A stretch of 14,073 nucleotides of DNA from JAAZNV01 sp049297375 (GCA_049297375.1 JBAQUF010000010.1:1-14073); one strand, 5' to 3'. Numbered from the stretch's first letter, positions 1 through 7,341 are shown. The notes: generated from the letters alone by a model not told the origin. Numbers and translations: made by a program.

Positions 1-804
1 CAGATAAGCAACTTCAAGGGCAGATACAGAATCATCTGGTGCAAGAGAATAAATATTTCCTTTTGTTTTTGGATTAAATTGAGCTTTAACTAATCCTGAA
101 ACTACATCGGAAATGTATAAGTAATACTTTTCTTCCGTTCCTTCTCCATATATTTCAATAGAAGATCCATCAATTATATTTTTAAGAAAGCTTCCTAAAA
201 AACCACTAGATGATATATCCATTCTTGGACCATATACTTCTGGAAGCCTAACAATCCTTACATCTAAATCATACTTTTTAAAGTATTCCCAAACTACAGC
301 TTCAGCAAATCTCTTTGCTTCAATTAAACTAAACTTGTTTTCTTCTTTCTTTGTTGATCCAAAATACTCATCAAGATCAAGCTGAGACATTCTTCCTTGA
401 TATACATCTATTGTTGAAGCTAAAAGAAACTTAGCCTTGGATTTTGTTGCTAAATCAAGTAAATTCTTAGTTCCTAATGAGTTGGTAAATAAAGCTTCAA
501 GGTTAATAAAATCCTTGCTATATAAATATTCTTCTAATCCTGCAAGATGAAATATATAGTCTACACTCTCAATATCAAGTGGAATTCCTTCATTTATATC
601 TACATCATACAAGGCAAAGTTTGGGTTTTTAAGTAAGTGTTTTACGTGTATTTCTTTTCCTGTTTTAAAGTTATCAAGAACTACTACCCTTGCTTTGTTT
701 TCTAATAAAGCTTCTGCAAGATGTGATCCAATAAAACCAGCCCCACCAGATATTAGTACTGTGGGTACAAGAGCAGATTTTGTTATTACTTGTTTCTTTG
801 GCAT
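1..804 (-). CDS. UXS-like NAD-dependent epimerase/decarboxylase, C-terminus cut by window edge
   Basis: Extended short-chain dehydrogenase/reductase that would act on a nucleotide sugar in the cytoplasm. I translated 268 codons from the ATG at 804; the frame runs off the window start. An in-frame TAA lies 21 nt upstream, so this ATG is the only plausible start. The Rossmann motif GGAGFIG (G20, G23, G26) is intact, and STIDVY, RLPEVYGPRM and the late YISDVVSGL block match the family, closest to UDP-glucuronate decarboxylase (UXS). The oddity is at the active site: where relatives have YxxxK followed by R-x-A-E, this protein has LIEAKRFAE, so Lys164 is present but the catalytic Tyr is Leu160. 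No Shine-Dalgarno is visible. It is divergent from the Wzz-like gene, which suits polysaccharide precursor synthesis. Family is confident; exact substrate and activity are not. Confidence 0.85.
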   Translation of the reverse strand, partial: MPKKQVITKSALVPTVLISGGAGFIGSHLAEALLENKARVVVLDNFKTGKEIHVKHLLKNPNFALYDVDINEGIPLDIESVDYIFHLAGLEEYLYSKDFINLEALFTNSLGTKNLLDLATKSKAKFLLASTIDVYQGRMSQLDLDEYFGSTKKEENKFSLIEAKRFAEAVVWEYFKKYDLDVRIVRLPEVYGPRMDISSSGFLGSFLKNIIDGSSIEIYGEGTEEKYYLYISDVVSGLVKAQFNPKTKGNIYSLAPDDSVSALEVAYL

Positions 805-861
805 TTGGGCAGCAAATTTAAGTTATATACAGTATACAGAATTTGCTATTAATTCAGCTAA

Positions 862-891
862 ATTATATAGAAATTATGCACTAGAATACAA
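862..891 (-). promoter_or_regulatory. Possible promoter for the epimerase gene
   Basis: On the - strand, a perfect TATAAT (867..862) lies 18 nt after TTGTAT (891..886), which matches the -35 consensus at only three positions. This would start transcription about 50 nt before the ATG at 804. A second candidate nearer the gene is TATACT/TATAAC in the palindromic stretch 821-838. I cannot choose between them from sequence alone. Confidence 0.35.
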
Positions 892-899
892 TGATTTAC

Positions 900-908
900 T
901 GGTATAAT
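900..908 (+). promoter_or_regulatory. Extended -10 promoter of the Wzz-like gene
   Basis: TGGTATAAT is a perfect extended -10 element (TGn plus TATAAT at 903-908). No convincing -35 precedes it, as is usual for extended -10 promoters. Only 11 nt separate it from the ATG at 920, so the transcript would start about 4-5 nt before the start codon and be essentially leaderless. This agrees with the lack of any Shine-Dalgarno there. Confidence 0.6.
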
Positions 909-919
909 TAGGTATTAGT

Positions 920-1525
920 ATGGAGATAAAGGAAATTATTAAAAAAATAAGAAAATACAGACCTCAGTTTGTAATTATAGCTATTTTAGGAGCAGCTTTG
1001 GGAGTAGGATTGTGTTTTTTACCTCCAAAGTATATTTCTTCAGGATCTTTTTACATAAAAAGAAGCATAAGTGGTGAAAAAAACTATTTTACTTATGAAG
1101 GATATTATGGACAACAAACTGCTTTGTCTTACACCAACTCTGTTGTGGCTCTTGCTGAAAGTTTAGATTTAAAAAAGATAGTCATTGAGAAGCTAGGAAT
1201 GGAAGCAACTGAAGAAGGTTTAAGAAAAATATCCAAGATGATGAAAGTTAGAAAGACTGGTCCTCAAATTATTTCTATTACTGTAAGGGCAGACAGTTTA
1301 AATATATCTGAAGATATATGGAATAAGTTATCCGAAACTCTTCTTGATACAACTTATGAAATAAACAAAGATGGAGATCCAAATCTTATGGTTGTTAAAG
1401 TATCTGATAAACCCGTTGTTAAACAAAGCTATAGATCTGCAGTAGTGTTTGGATTTTGTGGATTATTAATTTCAACAACTCTTTATTTACTTATTATTTG
1501 CATTAAAGAGTATCTAAAAGATTAA
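920..1525 (+). CDS. Wzz-like polysaccharide chain-length determinant
   Basis: Membrane protein of 201 aa with the two-helix layout of polysaccharide co-polymerases (Wzz/GumC family). TM1 is about residues 17-34, ending in FLPPKY with the typical following beta-strand (YISSGSFYI). A central periplasmic or extracellular part of about 135 residues follows, then a short VSDKPVVKQSYRS stretch before TM2 at about 173-195. In this family the protein sets the length of a lipid-linked glycan made by a Wzy-type polymerase. It is shorter than most Wzz proteins and has no cytoplasmic tyrosine-kinase domain or Walker motifs, since only about six residues follow TM2. It is the first gene of a + strand run; the RNase HI gene starts 7 nt after its stop. 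Its start is fixed by the extended -10 just upstream. Confidence 0.8.
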   Translation: MEIKEIIKKIRKYRPQFVIIAILGAALGVGLCFLPPKYISSGSFYIKRSISGEKNYFTYEGYYGQQTALSYTNSVVALAESLDLKKIVIEKLGMEATEEGLRKISKMMKVRKTGPQIISITVRADSLNISEDIWNKLSETLLDTTYEINKDGDPNLMVVKVSDKPVVKQSYRSAVVFGFCGLLISTTLYLLIICIKEYLKD

Positions 1526-1532
1526 CGTTATT

Positions 1533-1931
1533 ATGAAACTCATTCTATATACAGACGGTGGTGCTAGAGGTAATCCTGGTCCAGGAGCTATTGGAGTAAT
1601 AATTAAAAACAATGAAGGAAAGGTAATAAAAGAGGTGGGGAAATTCATTGGTAAATCAACAAATAATGAAGCAGAATACAAAGCCATTATTGAAGGTTTA
1701 AAAGAGTGTAAAGAAAAGGGAGCTAAGGAGTTGGAGTGTTTCTTAGACAGTCTTCTTGTGGTAAATCAGTTGAATGGAGATTTTAAGGTTAAAGATAAGA
1801 AGATAAAGATATTTTGGAAGGAAGCAAAAGATTTAGAGAAGAACTTCAAAGAGGTTTTGTATCATCACATCCCAAGATCAAAAAACTATCTTGCTGATAA
1901 AGTAGTAAATGAGGTACTCGATTCCATTTAG
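1533..1931 (+). CDS. rnhA: Ribonuclease HI family protein
   Basis: Cytoplasmic RNase H fold protein of 132 aa that would cleave the RNA strand of RNA/DNA hybrids such as Okazaki primers and R-loops. All four metal-binding acids of RNase HI are visible: D8 in YTDGGARGNPG, E48 in NNEAEY, D72 in FLDS, and D122 in YLADKVVNEVLD. His112, in HHIPRSKN, lies ten residues before D122, as the catalytic His does in the E. coli enzyme. The sequence resembles the compact RNase HI-like subgroup (NNEAEY and the IPR-x-x-N segment) more than E. coli RnhA, and it lacks the basic protrusion. It begins 7 nt after the Wzz-like stop with no Shine-Dalgarno, so it is probably translated from the same mRNA. Nothing ties it functionally to polysaccharide synthesis. 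Confidence 0.93.
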   Translation: MKLILYTDGGARGNPGPGAIGVIIKNNEGKVIKEVGKFIGKSTNNEAEYKAIIEGLKECKEKGAKELECFLDSLLVVNQLNGDFKVKDKKIKIFWKEAKDLEKNFKEVLYHHIPRSKNYLADKVVNEVLDSI

Positions 1932-1993
1932 TTTTATTTAATTATTAATTTAAGGAAATTAGGATTGAAAGAAGAATTTAGAGAAATTTAGAG

Positions 1994-2860
1994 ATGAGTA
2001 AAGTGAAGACAACTCCATGTAAATTAGCCATTAAAAAGACTCTTGCATACAGCGGAGTGTTTAAATACCCATTAACTTATTATCAGTTGATATCAATGCT
2101 AATATCAAAAGATGGTTTAAATAGTAAACAAGTCAAAAGAGAATTAAAGAAACAAACTAAAGAGGACTTAATAGATAAAGTTGACGATAAATATATTTTA
2201 CATGGAGTAGAACCAATAGATTGGGATAAAAGAAAAGAAAATACTGAAAATATATTGAAAAGGAATAAGAAAGTACTGGAATATATTGCAAGAATTCCAT
2301 GGATTAAGATGATTGCAGTAACCGGATCTGTAGCAAACTACAATGCAGAAGAAAAATCAGATATTGATCTTCTTTTTGTTACAAGTAAAGATAGGGTCTG
2401 GCTTACAAGAGGCTTTGTTTTTTTAACTCTTTCTATATTAAATAAACTTCCTAAGGAACATGAAAACAGGGAGATATGCCCAAATATTTTTATTGATGAG
2501 TCAAAGTTGCCTTGGACTAAAAAAAGAAGAAATTTGTATGTAGCTCAAAACATTATTTCCATGCAACCAATCTTTGAGAAAGAAAATATGTACTTTAAGT
2601 TTATTTATGAAAATAGATGGATTAGAAATTATTATCCTAATTTTAAGATTAACTATCCAGATGATTTTTCTAAATTAAAATTATCAAAAAGTATATTAAT
2701 GAAGTTTATAGAAAAGATAGCTATGATTTCACAGCTTATTTATATGAAGAAAAGAATGACAACAGAAACAATAACAAACAAACTTATTCATTTTAATAAG
2801 AACGATAACAGTAGGTGGATATTAAAGAGTTATAAGAAACTGCTTAAAAGCAACTTTTAA
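1994..2860 (+). CDS. Winged-helix plus minimal nucleotidyltransferase protein
   Basis: A 288-aa protein. Residues about 10-70 (TLAYSGVFKYPLTYYQLISML onward in two short helical blocks, ending in KYILHG) look like a winged-helix unit. Residues about 105-130 carry the DNA polymerase beta-type nucleotidyltransferase signature: G111-S112, then S122-D123-I124-D125-L126, giving two of the three metal-binding carboxylates. ICPNIFIDES (161-170) is a conserved-looking block that may hold the third. The C-terminal third is Lys-rich and helical. I recognise the domain layout (a T-L-A-Y-x-x-x-F-x-Y-P-L-T opening followed by an NTase) from uncharacterised proteins often found near glycan genes; no substrate is known to me. 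It could be an antitoxin-like NTase or a sugar or protein nucleotidyl-modifying enzyme. The 62-bp gap before it shows no clear promoter. The next gene has its own promoter. Confidence 0.75.
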   Translation: MSKVKTTPCKLAIKKTLAYSGVFKYPLTYYQLISMLISKDGLNSKQVKRELKKQTKEDLIDKVDDKYILHGVEPIDWDKRKENTENILKRNKKVLEYIARIPWIKMIAVTGSVANYNAEEKSDIDLLFVTSKDRVWLTRGFVFLTLSILNKLPKEHENREICPNIFIDESKLPWTKKRRNLYVAQNIISMQPIFEKENMYFKFIYENRWIRNYYPNFKINYPDDFSKLKLSKSILMKFIEKIAMISQLIYMKKRMTTETITNKLIHFNKNDNSRWILKSYKKLLKSNF

Positions 2861-2888
2861 CAACTTGCATTTCTATGTCCTGTAGTGT

Positions 2889-2917
2889 TCGACACAACTT
2901 AGCACCTATGTTATAAT
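2889..2917 (+). promoter_or_regulatory. Consensus sigma-70-type promoter of the zinc-ribbon gene
   Basis: TCGACA (2889-2894, five of six matches to TTGACA), a 17-nt spacer, and a perfect TATAAT (2912-2917) preceded by TG at 2909-2910, making the -10 extended as well. This is the best promoter in the window. The predicted start near 2924 gives a leader of about 35 nt that contains the Shine-Dalgarno AAAGGAG at 2946-2952. Confidence 0.8.
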
Positions 2918-2958
2918 GGCTGTGTAATAAACTAGAAAAGAAATTAAAGGAGAGAAAA

Positions 2959-3411
2959 ATGTGCTCTAAAAGAAGAACATGTCTTAATTGTGGAAGAGGG
3001 ATGACCTTGGAACGCAACTCCCTTTTCTGTGAGAACTGTGAACCTTCAAATGAAAAGACAGGCGAAAAAGGAACTTCTTTTCTTCCAAGTTCTATGAAAG
3101 AACCTACAATAAGTGGTTTAGCTGTAGGTCAGGTGGCTTTTACACTTCCTTGGGCAATGTTCGCAGACACGAATGAACGCCTCATGATTGTTGAAAGCTA
3201 CCCAGCGGAGGAAAGACCTGGTGGTACTGTTCAAATGCGAATAGTAAAGAGCAATGGGAATATATTAGTTGACAGGGGTTCAATCCAGAATGAAAAGTAT
3301 ACTCCTTGTGTTCCTTGTTATGCGGGGGTAAGTTCTGATCAATATGTCCCAGTTACACTTCTCCCGACAGATGCCTTTAACAAAATAGTAGAAAGACTCT
3401 CTAAACAATAA
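2959..3411 (+). CDS. Zinc-ribbon protein of unknown function
   Basis: Not a family I recognise. The 150-aa product opens with a four-cysteine zinc ribbon, C8-x2-C11-x12-C24-x2-C27, followed by a Ser/Lys/Glu-rich linker (about 29-48). A compact body (about 50-148), probably beta-rich, holds a second CxxC (C117-V-P-C120). There is no signal peptide or membrane helix, so it should be cytoplasmic. The start is well supported: AAAGGAG at 2946-2952 sits 6 nt before the ATG. It is a stand-alone unit, with its own strong promoter and a hairpin terminator 12 nt after the stop. Codon use differs from neighbours: CGC and CGA for Arg, several CTC, GCG, CCG and ACG, whereas neighbouring genes use AGA almost exclusively for Arg. 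That suggests high expression or acquisition by transfer. A nucleic-acid-binding or regulatory role is possible but unproven. Confidence 0.8.
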   Translation: MCSKRRTCLNCGRGMTLERNSLFCENCEPSNEKTGEKGTSFLPSSMKEPTISGLAVGQVAFTLPWAMFADTNERLMIVESYPAEERPGGTVQMRIVKSNGNILVDRGSIQNEKYTPCVPCYAGVSSDQYVPVTLLPTDAFNKIVERLSKQ

Positions 3412-3422
3412 GGGTCAAAGAC

Positions 3423-3458
3423 AGCCAATACCCTCTTACACGTGTATTGGCTTCTTTT
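3423..3458 (+). terminator. Hairpin terminator after the zinc-ribbon gene
   Basis: AGCCAATAC (3423-3431) pairs perfectly with GTATTGGCT (3444-3452) across a 12-nt loop, followed by TCTTTTGTTCT. The T-rich tail is on the + strand side, so it mainly serves the zinc-ribbon gene. The same stem lies about 20 nt past the groEL stop on the - strand, but there it is followed by GTCTTTGACC, a poor tail, so it would be at best a weak terminator for groEL. Confidence 0.7.
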
Positions 3459-3472
3459 GTTCTATTTCTCAG

Positions 3473-5101
3473 TTAATAATCTTCCATGCTAGGAGCTGCT
3501 GTCTTTTCTTCTTTCTTTGGTACGTCGGTAACCAAACATTCTGTAGTAATTATCATAGTTGCAGCAGAAACTGCATTTTGAAGAGCACTTCTTGTAACCT
3601 TAGCAGGATCAATAATTCCCCCTGATACCATATCAACATAATCCATCTTTAATACATCAAATCCTATATTTTTATTCTTTTCTTCTTTTGATCTTTTATC
3701 TATTTCCTTAAGAACAGTATCAACATCATGACCGGTATTTTTAATTAAGTATCTAATTGGAACCTCCAAAGCTTTACTTAAAATATCTATAGCAACTTGC
3801 TCATCCCCATCATACTTAACATCTGTTAATGCTTCTTTAATTCTCAAGAAAGCAATTCCACCTCCAGGAACAATACCTTCTTCAACTGCAGCCTTTGTAG
3901 CTTGAACAGCATCTTCTACTCTTAACTTTAATTCTTTTAATTCTGCTTCCGTAGCTGCTCCAACTCTAACAACTGCAACACCACCACTAAGCTTAGCAAG
4001 CCTTTCCTTTAGCTTATCTTTATCATAATCTGATGTTTCTTTTTCAATTTGTGTTGCAATCATCTTTATTCTTTCTCTTATTTCTTTTTCATCGCCCTTT
4101 CCACCAACAATTGTGGTGCTATCTTTATCAGAAATAACTCTATCTGCTCTTCCTAAATCTTCCACTACAGCAGAATCAAGCTTTCTTCCCTTTTCTTCAC
4201 TAATAAAAGTAGCTCCAGTTAGTATTGCAATATCTTCAAGCATTGCCTTCCTGTTATCACCAAATCCCGGAGCTTTAACTGCTAAAACATTAAGAATTCC
4301 TCTTAGTTTATTTACAACAAGAGTAGCTAGTGCTTCTCCATCAACGTCATCACAAACAATAACTAAATCTTTAGATACTTTCATAAGACTTTCAAGAAGA
4401 GGAAGCATAGCTTGCATGTTTGATATCTTTGAATCTGTAACAAGTATGTACGGGTTCTCAATAACAGACTCCATCTTTTCTGCATTAGTAACAAAATATG
4501 GAGATAAGTATCCTTTATCAAACTGCATCCCTTCTTTGTATTCAAGTTCAAGATTAAATCCTTTTGATTCATCAACAGTAATCACTCCTTCATCACCAAC
4601 CTTTTCCATAGCATCAGCAATAAGTTTCCCTACTTCAGAATTTTGTGCGGAAATAGTTGCAACTTGAATCTTTTCTTCTTTGCTGGAAATCTTTTTTGAT
4701 ATTTTAGATATCTCCTCAACAAGAACATCTGTTGCTTTTTCTAAGCCTCTTCTTAAAACCATAGGGTTTGTACCAGAAGCTACTTTATTTAACCCTTCTT
4801 CAACTAACGCATTAGCAAGAACTATAGCAGATGTGGTTCCATCTCCTGCAACGTCATTTGTTTTTGATGCAGATTCTTTAACTATTTGAGCACCGAGATT
4901 TTCAAATTTATCTTCAAGCTCAATTTCTTTTGCAATAGTTACTCCATCATGAACAACCTGTGGAGTCCCCCAGCTTTTTTCTAAAGCAACATTACCTCCT
5001 CTTGGACCAAAACTAGTACAGACTGCCTTAGCAAGCTTTCCTACTCCTTCTTTAAGTTTTTCTCTTGCATCCTCTCCATAAATAATATTTTTTGCAGACA
5101 T
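3473..5101 (-). CDS. groEL: 60-kDa chaperonin GroEL
   Basis: ATP-driven folding chaperone forming the tetradecameric cage closed by GroES. The 542 aa cover the full equatorial-intermediate-apical-intermediate-equatorial order. Visible marks include NDVAGDGTTSA with the catalytic Asp (GDGTT), VKAPGFGDNRKAMLEDIAILTG in the apical domain, VEEGIVPGGG, and a C-terminal VTRSALQNAVSAA followed by ITTECLVTD. The start is certain: AGGAGG (5113..5108) stands 6 nt before the ATG, and groES ends 24 nt upstream. Two oddities are visible. The tail ends in SMEDY with no Gly-Gly-Met repeats. The nucleotide-pocket segment reads CTSFGPRGGNVAL where most GroELs have VTLGPKGRNVVL (L31F, K34R and R36G by E. coli numbering). 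It is the last gene of the alaS-groES-groEL block. Confidence 0.98.
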   Translation of the reverse strand: MSAKNIIYGEDAREKLKEGVGKLAKAVCTSFGPRGGNVALEKSWGTPQVVHDGVTIAKEIELEDKFENLGAQIVKESASKTNDVAGDGTTSAIVLANALVEEGLNKVASGTNPMVLRRGLEKATDVLVEEISKISKKISSKEEKIQVATISAQNSEVGKLIADAMEKVGDEGVITVDESKGFNLELEYKEGMQFDKGYLSPYFVTNAEKMESVIENPYILVTDSKISNMQAMLPLLESLMKVSKDLVIVCDDVDGEALATLVVNKLRGILNVLAVKAPGFGDNRKAMLEDIAILTGATFISEEKGRKLDSAVVEDLGRADRVISDKDSTTIVGGKGDEKEIRERIKMIATQIEKETSDYDKDKLKERLAKLSGGVAVVRVGAATEAELKELKLRVEDAVQATKAAVEEGIVPGGGIAFLRIKEALTDVKYDGDEQVAIDILSKALEVPIRYLIKNTGHDVDTVLKEIDKRSKEEKNKNIGFDVLKMDYVDMVSGGIIDPAKVTRSALQNAVSAATMIITTECLVTDVPKKEEKTAAPSMEDY

Positions 5102-5125
5102 ATGTTTCCTCCTAATTAATTAGAA

Positions 5126-5428
5126 TTAACCTTCAATAATTGCTAAGATATCTTCTTCTTTAACTAAAAGAAGATCTTTCCCCTCAGCTTTAATTTCAGT
5201 TCCACCCCACTTTTTATACATAACTACATCTCCTACCTTTACACCCATTGGAACAACATTTCCACTATCATCTCTTTTGCCAGGACCATGAGCTAATACC
5301 TTTCCTTCTTGTGGTTTTTCCTTTGCAGTATCAGGAATAACAATGCCTGAAGGTAGTCTTGTTTCACCTTCAGTAGGCTCAATTAATAAATAATCAGATA
5401 ATGGTTTTATTTTATTTACTGTAGTCAT
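5126..5428 (-). CDS. groES: 10-kDa co-chaperonin GroES
   Basis: Heptameric lid of the GroEL cage. The 100 aa contain the usual KIKPLSDYLLIEP opening, a mobile loop (about residues 18-35, EGETRLPSGIVIPDTAKE) that contacts GroEL, GKVLAHGPGKRDDSGN with the roof region, and VGDVVMYKKWGGTEIKAEGKDLLLVKEEDILAII at the end. The Shine-Dalgarno GGAGGT (5443..5438) lies 9 nt before the ATG. It is followed by groEL after 24 nt, the classic order. The 72-bp gap to alaS upstream contains no CIRCE inverted repeat (TTAGCACTC-N9-GAGTGCTAA), so HrcA control is not apparent. I found no clear -35/-10 pair there either, so read-through from alaS is likely, although a weak local promoter (TTGAAA near 5475) cannot be excluded. 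Confidence 0.98.
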   Translation of the reverse strand: MTTVNKIKPLSDYLLIEPTEGETRLPSGIVIPDTAKEKPQEGKVLAHGPGKRDDSGNVVPMGVKVGDVVMYKKWGGTEIKAEGKDLLLVKEEDILAIIEG

Positions 5429-5500
5429 AGTAATTTAACCTCCGATAATACTTTACAAAAAATTTATACTTTTTCAAGCCTTGTAATTAGAGATGAGAAA

Positions 5501-7321
5501 TTATTCTTTAAATCTAGCGTATATTCTCATCTTTCCTTCACCTATCTTATCCTGTTTAAATATTCCAACATGTTTTAAATCACCTGTATTTGTTATATGA
5601 GGACCTCCACAAAATTCTTTACTAACAGAAGAGTCTAAGTTATCACCTACAAAATAGACTTTAACTTGATCTGGATATTGTTCACCCTGTAGATAAGTTG
5701 CTCCTTTTTTAATAGCTTCTTCTTTAGAAAGAATCACACATCCAACAGATAGTTTATTGTCAATAATCTCATTAACAATATTTTCTACCTCTAATATCTG
5801 CTCTCGTGTTAATCTCTCAGAGTTTGGAAAATCAAATCTTAATCTTTCTCCAGTAATATTGCTACCAATCTGTCTAACATGATTTCCAAGAACCTTCTTT
5901 AAAGCCATGTTTAATAAATGGGTAGCAGTATGATATTTAACATTTATCTCACTTTGATCAGATAATCCTCCTTTAAATCTTTTTTCTGATCCAGCTCTTG
6001 AAATATCTTGATGAGAAGAAATTAACCTTCCAACATCTTCACAAATCTTATCTGAAGCATCTTTATCTAATCCTTTTTTATCTTTTAAATCTTCAAGAAA
6101 CATTTCAAGTGGATAGCCACTTGATTGATAAAGATCAAAAGAAATTTTAGCTGCTTTCAATACTTCAATTCCTAATGTTTTTATCTTTTCATTTAAATCT
6201 AATAGGCTCTCAATCTTTTTTAAAGATTCTTTTTGTCCTTCATTTAATGTTTTAGTAAACTTTTCTTCTTCAAGACCTAGGTATTTTTCTATAAAGTTCT
6301 GATTTTCTTTCAATTCTGGGTAGTCTCCTGAGTACTCATCTACAACAATCCTTGATAAACCAACAAGAAAGGGCTTATTTATTCCAAGCATTTTTCCATG
6401 TCTAATTGATCTTCTAATTAATTTTCTTAAAACATATCCTTGATCAACATTTGAAGGAGCAATGCATCTTTGATCCCCAAGAATAAAAACAGATGCTCTT
6501 AAGTGGTCAATAATTATTCTTAAGGATCTTTCATTTTCTTTGGTAGATATCTTTCTAATTCCGTCTGCAATTAATTTAAGCTCATTAATATCAAATACAT
6601 TATCCTTACCATTTAACACTGCAGTTGTTCTTTCTACTCCCATTCCTGTATCTACATTTTTTTGTTTTAAGGAGATATATTTACCATCATTTGTTTTTTC
6701 ATATTGCAAGAAAACATTATTCCAAATCTCAACCCATCCTTCTTTATTATCTGCTGTTACCAAATCAGGAGGATCTCCCTTTCCAGTCCAATAAAATATC
6801 TCACTATCTGGTCCACAAGGTCCTGTGTTTCCTGCTGGACCCCACCAATTATCTTTTTTGGGAAGAAAATATATTCTACCTTCACTTATTCCTAAAGATT
6901 TCCAGACATTTGCAACTTCTGTATCTCTTGGAGCATTTTCATCTCCTGCAAAACAAGAAACAGCCAACTTTTCAATAGGAATTTCTAACTCTTTCGTTAA
7001 AAATTCAAAACTCCATGTTATAGATTCTTTTTTCCAATAATCTCCAAGAGACCAATTACCAAGCATTTCAAAGAATGTTAAGTGAACATTATCTCCAACT
7101 TCTTCAATATCTACTGTTCTTATACATTTCTGAACATCAACAAGTCTACTTCCTGAAGGATGCTTTTCTCCAAGAAGATATGGAACAAGAGGATGCATTC
7201 CTGCAGTAGTAAAAAGCACTGTAGGATCATTTTCTGGAATAAGAGAAGCAGAAGGAATAACAGCATGTCCCTTGTCTTTAAAAAACTTTATGTATTTTTC
7301 TTTTAGTTCTTTTGTTGTCAT
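5501..7321 (-). CDS. alaS: Alanyl-tRNA synthetase, short form without C-Ala domain
   Basis: Class II synthetase charging tRNA-Ala. At 606 aa it is about 270 residues shorter than the 876-aa E. coli enzyme. Domains in order: aminoacylation core with motif 1/2 region (about 30-110, including LTFFEMLGNWSLGDYWKKE), WWGPAGNTGPCGPDSE, and motif 3 DTGMGVERTTAVL (224-236); the tRNA-recognition helical part (about 245-440); and an editing domain with both zinc-binding motifs, HTATH (H464, H468) and CGGPH (C571, H575). It stops at IYARFKE, right after editing, so the C-Ala oligomerisation and tRNA-elbow-binding domain is absent. The end looks natural, since the following sequence is the normal groES upstream region. 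The ATG at 7321 has no Shine-Dalgarno. The gene begins 20 nt after tRNA-Cys, so a joint transcript is likely. Such short AlaRS forms are known to me from reduced-genome lineages. Confidence 0.96.
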   Translation of the reverse strand: MTTKELKEKYIKFFKDKGHAVIPSASLIPENDPTVLFTTAGMHPLVPYLLGEKHPSGSRLVDVQKCIRTVDIEEVGDNVHLTFFEMLGNWSLGDYWKKESITWSFEFLTKELEIPIEKLAVSCFAGDENAPRDTEVANVWKSLGISEGRIYFLPKKDNWWGPAGNTGPCGPDSEIFYWTGKGDPPDLVTADNKEGWVEIWNNVFLQYEKTNDGKYISLKQKNVDTGMGVERTTAVLNGKDNVFDINELKLIADGIRKISTKENERSLRIIIDHLRASVFILGDQRCIAPSNVDQGYVLRKLIRRSIRHGKMLGINKPFLVGLSRIVVDEYSGDYPELKENQNFIEKYLGLEEEKFTKTLNEGQKESLKKIESLLDLNEKIKTLGIEVLKAAKISFDLYQSSGYPLEMFLEDLKDKKGLDKDASDKICEDVGRLISSHQDISRAGSEKRFKGGLSDQSEINVKYHTATHLLNMALKKVLGNHVRQIGSNITGERLRFDFPNSERLTREQILEVENIVNEIIDNKLSVGCVILSKEEAIKKGATYLQGEQYPDQVKVYFVGDNLDSSVSKEFCGGPHITNTGDLKHVGIFKQDKIGEGKMRIYARFKE

Positions 7322-7341
7322 AACTTGTTATTTTCTAGTTT

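Noticed and set aside
821..838. Palindromic TATACAGTATA resembling a LexA/SOS box
   Set aside because: Only one CTGT/ACAG half fits; the second half-site at the required distance is missing, and AT-rich sequence makes such short palindromes common.
695..907. Open + strand frame of 70 codons ahead of the Wzz-like gene
   Set aside because: Its first half is antisense to the conserved Rossmann part of the epimerase and the rest crosses the promoter region; the product has no recognisable features.
4113..4889. Long + strand frames opposite groEL
   Set aside because: They are antisense to an intact, highly conserved chaperonin, have Ser/Leu-rich low-complexity products and carry no start signals.
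6540..7040. Several overlapping + strand frames opposite alaS
   Set aside because: All are reverse shadows of the conserved synthetase core.
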